Assembly (NCBI GenBank): GCA_911728455.2
Contig: OU452222.1
Span: 1,914,001 to 1,978,000 of the forward strand
Origin: Marthasterias glacialis
Lineage: Eukaryota > Echinodermata > Asteroidea > Forcipulatida > Asteriidae
Direction of reading: 5' to 3'
Length of the DNA stretch: 64,000 nt
Shown piece by piece: positions 11,575 through 25,268 of the stretch; the first letter of the stretch is position 1, and every line of letters starts with the position of its first letter. The position numbers and the translations under genes are program-made. The notes under the pieces were generated by a model. It was not told the DNA's origin and did not search any database. It saw only the letters and a list, made by a program, of their open reading frames with translations.

Positions 11575-14500
11575 CAGTTCAAACTCTCCTTTCCAAACCT
11601 AATACCCGCCACCCCTCCCAATTATTGAAATACATGGAATGAAACTTGACTTCTATTCAGTTAAAGCCAGAAACATTATGCTCACTGGTGGCATCGCCAA
11701 GGAATTAACAATTTTACTGAAAATGAAAGGCAAAATATAATACAGCCATAGCATAGCCAGGCAGGATATTTGAAAAGTTATTTTAAAATTAAAAAGGATT
11801 ATTTCAAGAAGTTAAAAGGAAAGTATTTTGCCATTGATTTGCTTTTGCTCGATTCATTTATTTATTTATTAAACTAGGCCTATATAACAGCTCTCATTTA
11901 GTTTTCAGCCTTTTAAAGTGAAAGGGCACCAGACCTTTTTGTAATTTGTTAAAAATGAACTTTGAAAAGGGCTTAAGCCTAACAGTTCAAAGCCCTCAAT
12001 AGTCCAATGTCCTGGCATGGGTTTGAAATAAAACATTATTTATGTCCATGCACTCCAGTACAAAAAATGCAGCACTTTTTATAAAGAGAAAAAAACTACC
12101 CCAACCCCACTCTCTCTCTCCTCCCCACCAACAGGCCAAACATCCATCTAATTTAGAAGATTTTTGCCTGAAAAAAACCCAGTTGACCTGGGGTAAGCAT
12201 GGGGTGCATTTAGATTTTCCCCTATAATAGTCATTGTTTTTAAAAATTATTTTTGTGTAAGGAGCGATTGGACAGCGTATATTCAATACTGAAGCTATTT
12301 TTGGAAACGACAAAATGCCTTCAGCATTATCATTTGTACCTTATCATAGATAATTAGGTCCTTCAGTACAGTACAATTTATTGCAGATTGGGCAATTTAT
12401 TATCTAATTCAACCAAATCAAATTGATGTAACACATAGAATATCCATTATTTTATTTACCAATTAAATTGTGCAAATTTTTTTCTAATTCCTGTCAATAA
12501 AAACACAGCAACACCTCTCTGCATACCTGGCTTGTTAATCAACCACAAATAGAAACCAGAACTTTGACACATATCCAGAGTGAGCAGTGTCTAGACAGTT
12601 GGTCATGTGACATTTTATTCTTGAAAAAACAACATTGTGCACGTACACTGCCTTTGGATCTCACTGATATGTAGGCCTACTGTTAAGTTCATGAGCATCA
12701 GTGCTGCACTGTGTGAATGCATTTTAATAGCAGTTTCACTATAACACGAACATGACATGATGGTTGGTCATCATGACTGATTGTGTATGTTTGAGTTTAT
12801 CTACAGGCGCGTATTTTGAAAGGATCACGTGGTGTAAATACTAAAAGTAGGGCCTACATCAGGAATTATTGTTTTTATAAAATTCCATTAAAATACTCAA
12901 GCAGTAGGTCATTTTATTTACTTAAATTGGATAGGGTTCCTCTGTTATTGATAGATCACATAAGCAATGACAGAGTTTGAGGTGGCGGAAGGGGGGGGGG
13001 CAATTGTAGACCTAAACTATCACTGAATTTTTATTTTATTGGGCCAACTTTTTCTTAGGTTTGCTCACAAGTTTTGCCATTCCAATGAAGGGTATTCTTT
13101 CATAGGGTGTTTAAAAGTATGATTACACGTCTCACAAGTTCTTAATTTCTTCATTAGTAATTAACTAGAACCTACAAAAATGTCCAGAAATGTTTCCACA
13201 CAGTGTTTTTTTAATCTAGTTCAAGTGTTCCTGTGATCTTGGAGCAATAAACTAGACTGAGGACATAGGAAGGTCACTGCTGTCAACAAAAATGATTATT
13301 ACTAATAGAAGAAAATGCACTGGAACTGAATTGTAAGACTTGATCAGGTCTAAGTATCACAGCATTGGTCATTTGAAGGGGTTGGAGTGTGGTTACATGA
13401 TTGCTGTGTCAATCATCCTATTACATAACCACCAACCTTGGCCCATGATGTGACATAATTATCAGTATCTGCCATATTGGAAGGAGGCCTTCACCAACTT
13501 CCTGCCCTTTGGCTAATAATGACCTTGATCTCAAAATGTGTTCCAGATGATGGACCTTTTTTTGTCAGGGTACAGCCTTTGGTACTTTTTGAACAATAGA
13601 ACTAATCACCAAACCCAAGTGAAACTGGTATCCTGGGACAATAGCCTGGTCAACCTCACTTCTCTGTCATTGCTCTATGGTAAAATATAAATCAGCATGG
13701 ATGTGGTGACAACCATGGTAGAGCATGGAGGTAGAAATTAGAGCAAGGAACATACAGTAGATTTCCTAGCTGAATTGGTGTTATAAATGGGTAACTCTTT
13801 CAATTTATGTTAATCTTTCAATTTACACAATTTGGTATCTTGTGTTTGCAACCTTGTATCAGATCCAAGACAAACAATTAATGTTTACACAAAGAGGAGG
13901 GGTCTTTGTTTAATTTATTCATGGGGCTATCAGCATGGTAATTCAAAACAACTCAGGATTTTCTCGTGATAGTTTAGTTACTAAAACCAGTGAGTTAAGA
14001 TATTATATGATCTTTGTTTGCAGATTGGCTAATTACAGCAAAGGGTATATCACAGACTCTGAAATTTTACTGAGAGGTTGTGGAGCTTGGAGGCTATTTC
14101 CTTCAGTGCCTTGTAGGTCCCTTACCCTGCATGGATTTAGCCTTCTATTGCCACAAGTGGAATTTTGTTGTCATAGAGTATCTGAATTAACTAGGCCTAC
14201 TAAAAAAAATTCTCTCAAAAATGGGTCTTTTACTTGATAAGAATAACACTTTAGACATTTGACTAGCAGTGAAGAAAGGTCTATTTACATACTTCTTTTT
14301 AGATGTAGTATTAATAAAAAATGTACTTAGGTTTTTTTTTTTATCTCTGTGCCACTTAACCTCCATGCTTAACGACATGTCAACAATGCTGATAGGTATT
14401 ACCTTGCTGTATGGTGATAAGCACAGAGCAAGGACCACTGCATACTTTTTATCTGGTTTTAAATCTTTGCTTCCCTAAGCTTTACATAGTCGACTAAAAG

Positions 14501-14696
14501 TCGTTCTTGAGGTGGGGAAAATCATCATGGTTTTAATGCTTTCAGTGGCAAAACAAGGGGGGGGGGCAGGGGGCTGGAGTCCCCCTCTCAGAACCCTTGC
14601 ACTCTCTCCCCATAAAAATGGGATCAAAATGCACAAATAAAGATTGCATCTTCTATTACACATTAAATAGCCCCCTCTCCCCCCCCAAAAAAAAAA

Positions 14697-14697
<1 letters not shown>

Positions 14698-14739
<42 letters not shown>
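14698..14739. repeat. (AAT)n microsatellite
   Basis: About twelve uninterrupted trinucleotide units follow a poly-A run. Confidence 0.9.
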
Positions 14740-14743
<4 letters not shown>

Positions 14744-15725
14744 TTAAAATTTTTGTTTTTTGTAAATTCTTGAACAGTAGAAGACTTTATTTCAGTTCCT
14801 CCATAGAAAAAGTTACCTTGCCCCTTACTCATACTTTCACCATGAGAAGGGATCACTCTTCTGTAACCACTATCAGGCCTGATAATTGTTTAGAGCAGGC
14901 ATAGCTCATTTTCTGTTGGTAAACAAAATACTAAGTACATTTATTCACAAAGACTATCAACTCGATGTACTGCTATCCATGAATTCTACCTCCTTGCTTG
15001 GTGTAACCACAAGGAAGCATTTCTAACTAGTGGAAACTGAAGGTTACATAAATTGTTGTAAGAGCAACAAAGCGTATGAATTGTGTTCCTTCCTCCCACT
15101 TTTAATCAAGTATAACATCATGCGTACATGTATGTTTTTTATATATAAGAAACATGCACCTTTATCATGGAACATGGGTACATGATCTTGTTTTTTCATA
15201 CTATGTCAATATTAATTGGAAGACAAAATGGTCCAACTCTTACCAGTAATTCATAACTTGTGAAAGCAACTACCTCTATAGTGAATCATTTTCTTTATTT
15301 AGGGGGCAGTTCTGAATTGTTTTCCACAAGCTACATTTAATTTAAGAAGCAAATGTAGGTTCACCATGATGTATGTATCAATAATTATAGTATGAATAGT
15401 TCTAAAGATCCACACCAGAAATCCTTGACCCTATATAATAATGAGCTTTGTGGTATCAGGTACTTCTGAGAAACAGAACAAAACAAGCCTGTAATCTGTT
15501 GAAATCTGTTGAAAGATAGGCCAGCAAAGACCAAGACTACCTTGATCAGGGAGTGTAGATATGCAAGCCAGTCATGTGCAAGCATGGTCCTGTTAGGTAA
15601 TGTTATGTAACAACTCCTAAACAATGCTATCTTGAGATATGCCAATACATGAAGCTCAACCTACACTCAATCCCTTTGACCATAGGGGAAGGACACATGC
15701 AAGGACTTATTGCCCAGACAATGGA

Positions 15726-15755
15726 GTACATGTACATGTACATGTACATGTACAC
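15726..15755. repeat. (GTACAT)n microsatellite
   Basis: This is a perfect six-base self-complementary repeat. The same word recurs at 17667-17685, 18531-18545, 29641-29675 and 58598-58620, so it is a favoured simple repeat in this genome. Confidence 0.9.
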
Positions 15756-15884
15756 TGTGTAACCACATACCATATCATCATGAACCAGTAGCCTTGATAT
15801 GACCAATTATTGCGCCCTTTACCCATGCATTGGCCTACTGATGTAGGACCCAAAGGATGGATTGTGGTTACAAGATGGTTGATG

Positions 15885-16155
15885 ATTTTCTTAAGAGGCC
15901 ATGCACTAACTAACATCTTATTGAAGAATGAACTTCTTGTAGTACATACACATGTACAAGAGTGTGTTAGTGTACCACCTGTAACATCCACAACAAACAC
16001 CGATTCTCATTAAATAGAAACAGGGAACCTGACCATTTTGCAAATGGTCTCAGAATTTTTAGAGGCCTTGCACCAAATAACATGTTTTAGAAGAATGAAC
16101 TTCCTGTAACACATGTACAAGCCTGTGTTAATGTACCCCCTGCCCATGATAATCC
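15885..16155. repeat. diverged tandem duplication, unit about 160 bp
   Basis: Around 15885-15993 the sequence contains GAAGAATGAACTTC, an ACATGTACAAG word, TGTGTTAGTGTACC and CCTGT. The same order recurs at 16050-16155 as GAAGAATGAACTTC, ACATGTACAAG, TGTGTTAATGTACC and CCTGC. An AGAGGCC word precedes both. Confidence 0.6.
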
Positions 16156-17185
16156 ATGAAGGAAACAATCACATTGGTAAACAGGAAATGAATATTATTT
16201 AATGTAAACATTTATGCACTGCATATTCAACCACCCTTCTTGTGACCACTGCGACCATGAGCATGCTGGGACTGATGGGCCTGGAATTTCAGTCTTGTAG
16301 GGAGAATGCAATGATTCAAAAATCAAAGTGCTCAAATCCTTGTTGATTGGAATTTGCTCAGGGGTACTAATGAGACAAAGGAGCAAGGGATGGCAAGGGC
16401 CTCCCTGGCATACAACACTCTCAAAACCAGGACATTTGAATCTCACACCAGAATCCAGTTTAAGTTGTCATTATGGAGACATTGGGAAGGTGTAGCTTTA
16501 CCCACATCTTTCTCACATGGTACAGAAAGCCATGAAAGAAAAAAAAAATACTTCGTGTATTAATGTTTCCTTTTGTGATGTAATCTGAAATTTATGGTAA
16601 AATAGTAGTAGGTGTACTCCCTTTATTTTCTCAGAAATGATATAACATTCAGCTATACAGTAAACTCAAAAACTTGTTATATTTAAAATGATGACAATTT
16701 TCTGAGTGGGTCCAAACACTGTGTAACCAACCTAGAGCTATACGTATCTAATTCTCCATGATCTGCAATAAATAACCTGAACTTCGCATTGGCCAGAAAC
16801 CTTTTTAATCTGGGATAGGGCCACATAGGGGAAAAATCAACTTTTTCATACAGTGACACATATAATTTACAACACACTCATAATTTTCTTGGCCTTTTAT
16901 TTTATTTGCTAAAACAAAAAATGAAACATTACATTTTGATGCGTGAGGTAAGCTTGGCTATTTAAGATTATATGACATTGTATGTCACCTTAAAGGTACA
17001 TCCTATAAGAAGACTTAAGCATTCAACACTCTATAAGAGCTGGTAATACTTGTAAAAAATTTCCAAGCAGTCAAATATGTATCGTTGTATTTGTCAACTT
17101 CTTGTAACACAGACAAACACAGACTGAGACACTTTTGTTATTCAAATTCACTCAAGCATTATCTGTTTTGATTCTGCACCAAAAC

Positions 17186-17192
17186 GAGGTAG
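17186..17192 (-). promoter_or_regulatory. distal let-7 7-mer seed match
   Basis: The plus strand reads GAGGTAG, so a minus-strand transcript would carry CUACCUC, pairing with let-7 positions 2-8. It lies 9.6 kb past the TRIM71 stop and may be chance. Confidence 0.2.
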
Positions 17193-20100
17193 TTTAAAAA
17201 CACTAAATACGACATACGAACTTATACTTGGTTAAACAATTACAATCAGGGTTGGCATTTTATAACAGCAAAAATTTGATAGTTTTTAAAAATTGTTAAA
17301 GTTGGAAGTGTTTTCTTATCGTCATTTGGGACAAGGTCAAGTGTTCACTTAATTTGAAGAAATACCTCTTTGTAAAAGAGGCAAAACTCTTGCAATTTAT
17401 ATTAATGTTCATCACCTAGCAGTGTATTCTGATGTCTTTATGCACGATCCATTTTTTGTCACCATAATAGTACACAAATTATCTGTCAGCACACAAACAA
17501 GATGACTAAAAAGCAGTACACAGCTTGTTATAACTTATATCCAACCTTTGGGAATAAATTGTGGGGGTACCTCTAAGGTACTACATACATTGTAAAATGT
17601 GGGTCGAATCACTGCAATCATTCTAAACAGTTTAAGAATTCTATCCTTATCAAACATTTTCTCTTTACATGTACATGTACTTGTACATCCTCAAGATGTC
17701 AGTAAGACTAACACTAACAGAGCCTTCATGAAAGTAACACATTTTCCCTGATATATTTTTTTTGTTAACCATCTCTACCGTCCCCATCCAAGGCCACATC
17801 AAATTACTGGAAACATTTACACTAAACTACAACATGATAAACAACACTTTTCACTAATTACTCACTGATAATACACCAAGTCAACACTACAACTACAAGA
17901 ATCACAAATTCAAAATGCCCTAATATAGTGCATACAAGCTGCAGAAAATTGTCCCTGCTTCAAACAGGATGGGATATTTTAACTAAGCTTCTTTACATTT
18001 TGTTTGGAATAATTTTTGAGAAAATGTGACAAGTTTTTTGTTTTTCAAATACTTGTTTGAGGGAATGTGCAGTTATGATTCCCAAACTATTAATTTGTAT
18101 AATGTTGAAAAGCTTCCTCAGATTAAACTGTCCACACTTATCAGTCATATCGACGTGCCAGAAATGCTTTAGTTACTTTTGAGAGAACATGGAACTAACA
18201 ATTTAAGTTGCCAATGTTGATGATTTCGCAATAGTACGAGCACTTGACAAGAAAAAAAAAAGATTCAATTTTATTGAATGTTCACTCTGAAAAACCATGG
18301 TTTACAAACAAAAATGGCCAACAGGGATATCCAATGCCAATATTTGGGCATTTGGAGTTAAAAATTAAACAGAAAAAGTAACAAACACATGTGAAAAGGA
18401 AATGAAATGTGAAATTTGTAAAATTTCAACATGTAATTGTTAGTGATATGTTTTTTTGTATGGTTACCTTTGAAGCTTCAGTGATTTGACAAACTTATCC
18501 TGCATGCTCCTTAAGGAAAGTCCTACACATGTACGTACATGTACTTATAAAGCTGTCATCAGCAAACTTTACTGTGCACGTTGATTTATGTAAAATCTAG
18601 GTACATGGATTTGTTAAAATTTTACAAGTTCAAAGCTTTGCTTACTATGGCACATTTGAATATTTATCGTACTACTTGAAGAGATCTAATCGTTATTTCA
18701 TCACATCTGTAGGTATTTCATGCCGCTTGGCAATATTTCATGTTTCAGTGGTCTATTATGAATTTAAATCTTTCACACAAATTCAGGAGATTAATACTAT
18801 TCAAACCAAAACAGCAAAAAAATATTGTAATTTGTAGTTTACACAAAAAAAAAAAAATTCTGTTGCTCTCGTTTATTTTGCTGATATCGGACATAAGTTC
18901 ACTTGGGTCGAATTGTGGTACGTGTACATGTACTAATCGTTGTATTTGTTTACAAAACCATCACACTGGGAATAGCTTCCCTTAATTTGATCACCATTTC
19001 TATACTTAATGGAAATAAACATCATGTCAATGGTTCCAAGGCATAGGCCGCCTATCACTGTCATGCAAGCCAGCAGAGCTTGACAACTTTACATGTAATT
19101 TAAAAAGGAGAAAGTGACAGTTTGAGGATTTACACTTTAAAAGTAAACATAGCAAAACTGAAACTTTTATGAACATCAGGCAGCATTTTTTGCACTACAT
19201 ACATTGTACATTTTCTGGGCTAACATATACACTTGTTTCCAATATAAACCAATATCTAAACACTAAATAATACAGACACATGCAGCATTTTAATTGATCT
19301 TTCTAAATCACATACAATATTAGGAAAAAGTAATTTCTGTGGCAACAGTTCATCAGAAATTGTTAAGTTTTCGATCACCTCAATGTACACGATCAAAGTA
19401 AGAGAGATTTATTTTCACGGATTGAAAACCTTCATATGAAGTGTATAAAATTGTGTAAAGAAAATTTATTTTTATATTTCATTTTATAGAACAAATACTT
19501 AACTCATCTACTACAGGTACAATTCTAACAACACCAAATTATTTACTTTAACATTTAATTCAAGGTTTAATACACACCAACCACAAATTTCAAAATAAAA
19601 ATCATCGTTAACATCTATGACAGCAAATGTGGATTTGATCCGTATATGATCAAAAAATATATATTGAAATCATACAATTACACAAAAAATCAAATTGGAT
19701 CAAAAAGGACTCCATTGGACTGAAACAATGTGCCAGTAAACCAGTGAATGATTTGAAGGCTTCAGCTTTTATTTGAAGCTTTATAATTTAAAGTATGGTA
19801 AAATTGGGTTCAGCTTTAAATGTTTAACACATCAAAGGATTCATACTGGGAACAAAAACATGTATGCACCCCAGAGCAATTGATAAACATGTGTGGTGTT
19901 TGCATACTGTACTTATAAACATCATCTGACCAGCATGTGTTTACCTGCACTGACCCTTTGTTCCACAGTGCAACCCACAATGGACGTCTCTCAAACCATA
20001 GAGAATGCTCTAACCAAAACCCAAGAATGCATCTCAAGTCAAACACAAGTATTCTGGCTACCATAACACTCACAGTAAGCAAAGACATTTTTGTGCAAAA

Positions 20101-20818
20101 GCACCTTATTTGATTAACTTCTTATACATGTCTGAGAACAAAAGGCTATGTATCAGTTATATCAATTCGTTGCATCGATGCAACAAGGTTGAAACTCTAC
20201 TGTGCAACAAAGTTGTATCTCGCGTGAAAACGCTCCGTGCAAGAATGCTATATCTTTGCAGGGTAATGTTAAACGACATACGACCTTTTGTTGTTCTAAA
20301 ATTCACATTTCTATTAACTTTATTTTTGGAGATATAACCTTGTTGCAGACAGCATTAATTGAAACATTTCTGATTTAAAAGTCCCAAATGCTCCTACTAA
20401 TTTAACACACATTTGTTGAGCAGACTGTAACATAGATTATCTAACTTACATGTAGAGAAGAATCACTGGCACATTGTCAGTCAGATTTGGGAAATCACAA
20501 GTCTTAAGCTTCTCCTTGAGGAGGAATTTAAAACAAGTGGCATTTGGGCCCCCCAAAATGGAAACTTTTAAAACATGAAACCCATACTCAGATAAAGAAA
20601 AAAGAGAAAAAAGGATGCTTGGCATTTGAGGATTTACATCCTAAACTCAACTCAGCTGCAAATAAACATTCTCAATAATGACCTAAATTATTTCTATTCA
20701 TGCACTTTACCATAATTATTTAGCGCTCTCCACAAAAAAATCACTATGTTTATACAGTACCTGAGATTAAACGTGTAGAAGAGCTCTAGATTAACAGAGC
20801 CGACTTTTACTACTATAT

Positions 20819-20826
20819 TGAGGTAG
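20819..20826 (-). promoter_or_regulatory. let-7 8-mer seed match, about 6 kb beyond TRIM71 stop
   Basis: The plus strand reads TGAGGTAG, so a minus-strand transcript would carry CUACCUCA, a full 8-mer let-7 site. It is relevant only if the TRIM71 3' UTR reaches this far. Confidence 0.3.
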
Positions 20827-21183
20827 ATGCGACTTGCAAAGCATTATTATATTTCGTCGACATTTAAGATGGGACTGAAAAAAGCCTTCTGTGGGATCTT
20901 AGAGATTCACCACAAACAAGGCTACCCGTAATTCAAACTTTTTATAGCTACACACCTAAGGCCTTGCTTTGCAATCCGTTTTTCCCATTATAGTAATTTT
21001 TCACGAAGCACAAACATGTAGCCAGCAGCGTGGCTGCAACAGGCAAGCAGTATGTACAGCGCATTAGTTATCATCATAACAAAGGCTTACACTTTAGTTA
21101 AACTTAATAATGTCCGATAGGCTGTTAACACTTATAAATATACACCTACTGTACGTGTACTTGAAACATGCAAAAGCGGGTGT

Positions 21184-21300
21184 TTGGGCTAAATTTCCTA
21201 AAGCTGTCTGACACACAAATTAGCCAAGCACAGGAAATTCTTAGCTTGTAAACTTGTTTAGCATTCCTTTTAGAAACAGCTCCATGAAACTGGACCCTGA
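21184..21300 (-). repeat. dispersed 'TTTCATRGAGCTG' repeat, minus orientation
   Basis: Read on the minus strand it contains CCAGTTTCATGGAGCTGTTT, then words such as GCTAAGAA and GTGCTTGGCTAA. This is the same layout as the family copy at 56392-56650. The type is common in ambulacrarian and amphioxus DNA, a statement from memory. Confidence 0.5.
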
Positions 21301-23250
21301 CCACATCAAATTGCTAAAATTGATTCTTTTCAACCACTTTTAACATTTAAAAACAATAGTTCATTATTCTGAAGCTACAAGTAAATTTTTCCCCCATTTC
21401 TTCCTTCAGCCCAACTTCTTCATACAATTTTTAAAAATCCGATGCAAATAAGCATGACCCCCTTTATTAGACCAATATATTTTAACTGAGATCTTTCTAT
21501 CATCATCTAAACCCAATCAGCACATTCATGGCATCTTATACACCAAAACTAAAGAATATTGGTACTGAATGTCATGGTTTGGCTATGCAGCACAGAGTCA
21601 ATAAAACTCAAGCCAAACTTGTTGGATTTAAAAGGATTCGGGTAATTTGTGTAATTGTTTGGCCTGTGATTGCCCTCGGAAAACTGGCAAATATAAAACA
21701 TATTGATTTCTTTGTAACACTTAAGTGAGTCTGCAGAACAAATTGAAGTATAAGCTGTACATTTATGTTGTGCAAGCAAATACATGCCACTTAAATTTCC
21801 CTTACGTGAGAACTAAATTACAATCGTTGTTTTCCAAAGCATGTCACAAAGTTATAGTTTTAGTGTACATGAAAAAAAAACATTCCAATATCTACATATA
21901 TTCTAAACTGCTCATACTGTATATATGTAAATTGATTTGTATCATAATTTTAAAAATCTACAGTTAAAAATGCTGGCAGGAACACTCATTTATCATGTAT
22001 TTACACATACCTTTCAATCTTAAGTGATTGTTCTAACAGTTAAGACCACAGGCTTTAGGGATCATTTGTTATTTATCTGAGATGAAAATGAAGGAATGAA
22101 CACAGATCCTTTATGCGTGAAGAAAAATCATCACCTCAGTGTCAAAAAATTTATAATCCGATTCAGGTTTTATAGTTAGTTTACAACTTATCCTGTGGAT
22201 TGAAACAAAATGGACAAACATTTCTCACAGCATATTTGTTGATTTTCAATTTTCATGTGATTTGTTTTATTGTAGAAATAAAAAAATTCAGGATCTGCAG
22301 AGAAGCCAAGAAGTTGTCTGCGTTTTCATTATTTCTGCAAACAGAGTTCGTTTAACAACTCTGTTGCCTCAAAACATGCACGCATACCATTCCTGCTTCC
22401 TGTATAGAATAGTTACCATGAATCACACACAGTCATTGATTATATAAACCAGTAAAAAGCACACATTTCATTTTGACTCATGTTTACCATCCCGATCTAA
22501 TCCATCAGCAATTTCTAGTTTTAAACGAACCAAGCAATCAAACCAGGAAAATACAGAGTAAATTACTAATTATAGCCTTTGTTGTCCATTACATGACTTT
22601 TGATTCCAAGTATAATGTGTATTGATTACTATTTATAAATGATAACCTCTACTAGCAGCATATTTTTCCTAATTATTTTGTTGTTCCCCCCCCCCCCTGA
22701 AAAAAATTTGTCATTCTATTCCAGGTCAAATTCAAGCTGGCTTGTGGTTTAGTTTTAGGTCAAGGTTTACACTACACATAGCACAATCCTTTCAGTTGTA
22801 GGCCCTATGCAGTCATGCCTAGCCATGGAGTCGGTCGATTTTAACACAGGTTTATTTTTGTTAAGTTTTTAAACCAAAGTCTTTCTTCAGGTTAGAATGT
22901 CATCTCTTGATCAAGTGGAAATGCCCAAGTCTTTTCTATCATTAAACACAAAGGAACATTTTTATCCAACATTGGTTGAATGTGTCATGTATTCTTCAAA
23001 TCCTTTACTCTTAAGGCTCTAGTAAGGGCAAGGCAGTTTTCCTTACTAGAGGCAGGGAATGATACCATCCAGCAATTTTGTATAGCTAAATATTTTGACA
23101 GAACATTTGTGCACACTGAATGCTAAAATTGTGTAGCAAATGATGATTTTTGAGTAGCAACTGATACAATTTGTGCAGCATTTTGCTCTTCTATACAAGG
23201 GAAATTGTTCACTGGTAGGGGGCACCTCTAGATGGAAATGGAAACTTCTA

Positions 23251-23336
23251 CTGGAACATTGCAAGGGGCACCAAGGCAATGAGCAAGGGGCATGAAGGTA
23301 ATTGCCTCTGTAGCCTCCGTGAAGTATCAGGCCTGA
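23251..23336 (+). repeat. dispersed repeat shared with 48691-48775
   Basis: It shares the ordered words TGGAACATT, GGCACCAAGGCAATG, TAATTGCCTC, GCCTCC and AAGTATCAGGCCTGA with the copy in FAAP24 intron 4. Over 80 bases align with few changes. Sequence to the left (from about 22990) is probably part of the same insertion. Confidence 0.65.
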
Positions 23337-25260
23337 TTCTTTTGACTGAAAGCCACAATAAATGAATCAATAAAACAACAGCAACTGCTTCTCTTTGCTT
23401 CTCTTACACCATTCATTTTTTTTTTAAGAATCTCCTAATAATTTGTTTGGCCTGGCAAAAGTGAAGGAATGTACTTTAAATCACATTCTAAGTACGTGTA
23501 TGTCATGACTCGCAGGAGCTACTGCATAAATTAGTTTTGTTTTGTTTGGCAGCTATTATAAGTAACTTTTACAGTTTGAGACATTTTATTTAACCTTACC
23601 AAAAAAAAATACATTTGCATCTTGACACTTGAATAACCTCATTATTTGTGTCAGTATTACCTACTCCAGAAGAGTAACTTATGGCATCAGAAAGCTGTTC
23701 CTTACAAAATACTCGGCTACTTCTGATCAGTTTCCTGAATATCACCGTGTAACTATTTTCGATGACAACGGATCGTTTTTTTAAATTTTTTTTTAGTTTT
23801 CACCTACACCCCTACCCGAAATTAAATGTGTAACTGTCAATGAAAGTTGTACCAGTATGTTTTTGATATAAAGCTTCAAGAATTCAACAATAATGATACA
23901 TATTTATGATAAACTTAATATTTCGTTGGGCAATTCAAATTTCAATACAGAGTTTTTACAAAAATGTCACTGAGTTTGAGGTAAAGTCAAAAATGAAACT
24001 TAGATTTTTATGAATGCTTGTGAAGTAAAAACATTTCATACACTCTTTATCTGGGCACAAATCTCCTTTAAGAATTCCTCAGGTTAAAGCAGTAGAGTAG
24101 ATGATAACCGTAAAATACAGATGGTTTTTACATGAGGCTCAGTCCAGTTAGTCCCTTTAACCATTCAGTATGCTGCACTCAGGGCCAACATCAGTAGAAA
24201 GTGACCTGGTGCATAATCAGTGTGGTTAGATTAAAATTTTCCAGTGACCTACACAACATATGTACTGTGTACTACAGCCCTGTATCATAGCTTGAGGTCG
24301 CCATATTGGATTTAACACTTATGAAATTTACACCCAACTTGTGGTATACATTCTACATGATGTGATTCCTGCTTTGAAACCTCACAAATATAAATCCAGA
24401 GTCAGTTAAAATTTAGATTATTACTCAAATTGCCTGGTTTGGTTGGTCTTTTGTTATTGTCCCATTTCATTTGCAGTGAGTTGCGATGGTTACCATGCAA
24501 GGACAATTCAATATCTAAGAGTAAGATTTCCTTCTCATGATTGAAATGGATTTGTAATTACACCATTCCTCCCTTTAGATACACTAAGCTGATGTTAAAG
24601 CATCATGCTGTACTGAACTGTTAGTAATGCATTGCAAGCAACGAAGAACATTTCAAAGTGAGTCATGGTGGGGCGTTAGGTAAACCGTTACATTTAACTC
24701 AGCACTTTGCATAATTATATTGCATATGATACAGATCTATACATGTACATCTCGGTAACATATGAAGACCTAAATTGAGACAACACGCAGAAAACTGGCT
24801 GAAAAAACTCTTGCTGACAAATCTTCATGCAGCACTGCAGCCATCGCTTGGTATTTGTGAGTGAGTGAGCTGAACGTGTGACAGCCCGGTGAAAATACTC
24901 CTGAGTCTTCAAAGTAAAAATATATATTGGAAGTCTATCTATGTTGGCACAAAAACTGTCATTTTTGAAACAACAATGATGTGTTTTGACTTTTTACAAG
25001 TGTTACGAGATTAAATTATTTTGCAGATTAACATAAATGGGAAAACAACAAACAAAATTACCAAATAAAACATGATTAATTGGAGGAAAAAAGGGGCATA
25101 AAAACAAGCCCCATAACATTGTCTAATCACTGAAATACAAATTATAACGAGCAGACGCTCAAAACAAAACTAGAATTAACATACAAAAGAACAAGGCACT
25201 GCTTTAAATATGTAAAACTAACCCTACTTAATACATTTATAAAGAAGTGCGAAACTTAAA

Positions 25261-25268
25261 TGAGGTAG
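25261..25268 (-). promoter_or_regulatory. let-7 8-mer seed match in probable TRIM71 3' UTR
   Basis: The plus strand reads TGAGGTAG, preceded by A. A TRIM71 transcript would carry CUACCUCA, a perfect 8-mer let-7 site, 1.5 kb after the stop codon. TRIM71/LIN-41 is the classic let-7 target from worms to vertebrates. I infer that the transcript extends past this point. Confidence 0.5.

Noticed and set aside
20142-20346. Loose inverted words (GAACAAAAGG and GCAACAAGGTT with complements)
   Set aside because: The matches are short and separated by unrelated sequence. They are too weak to call an element.
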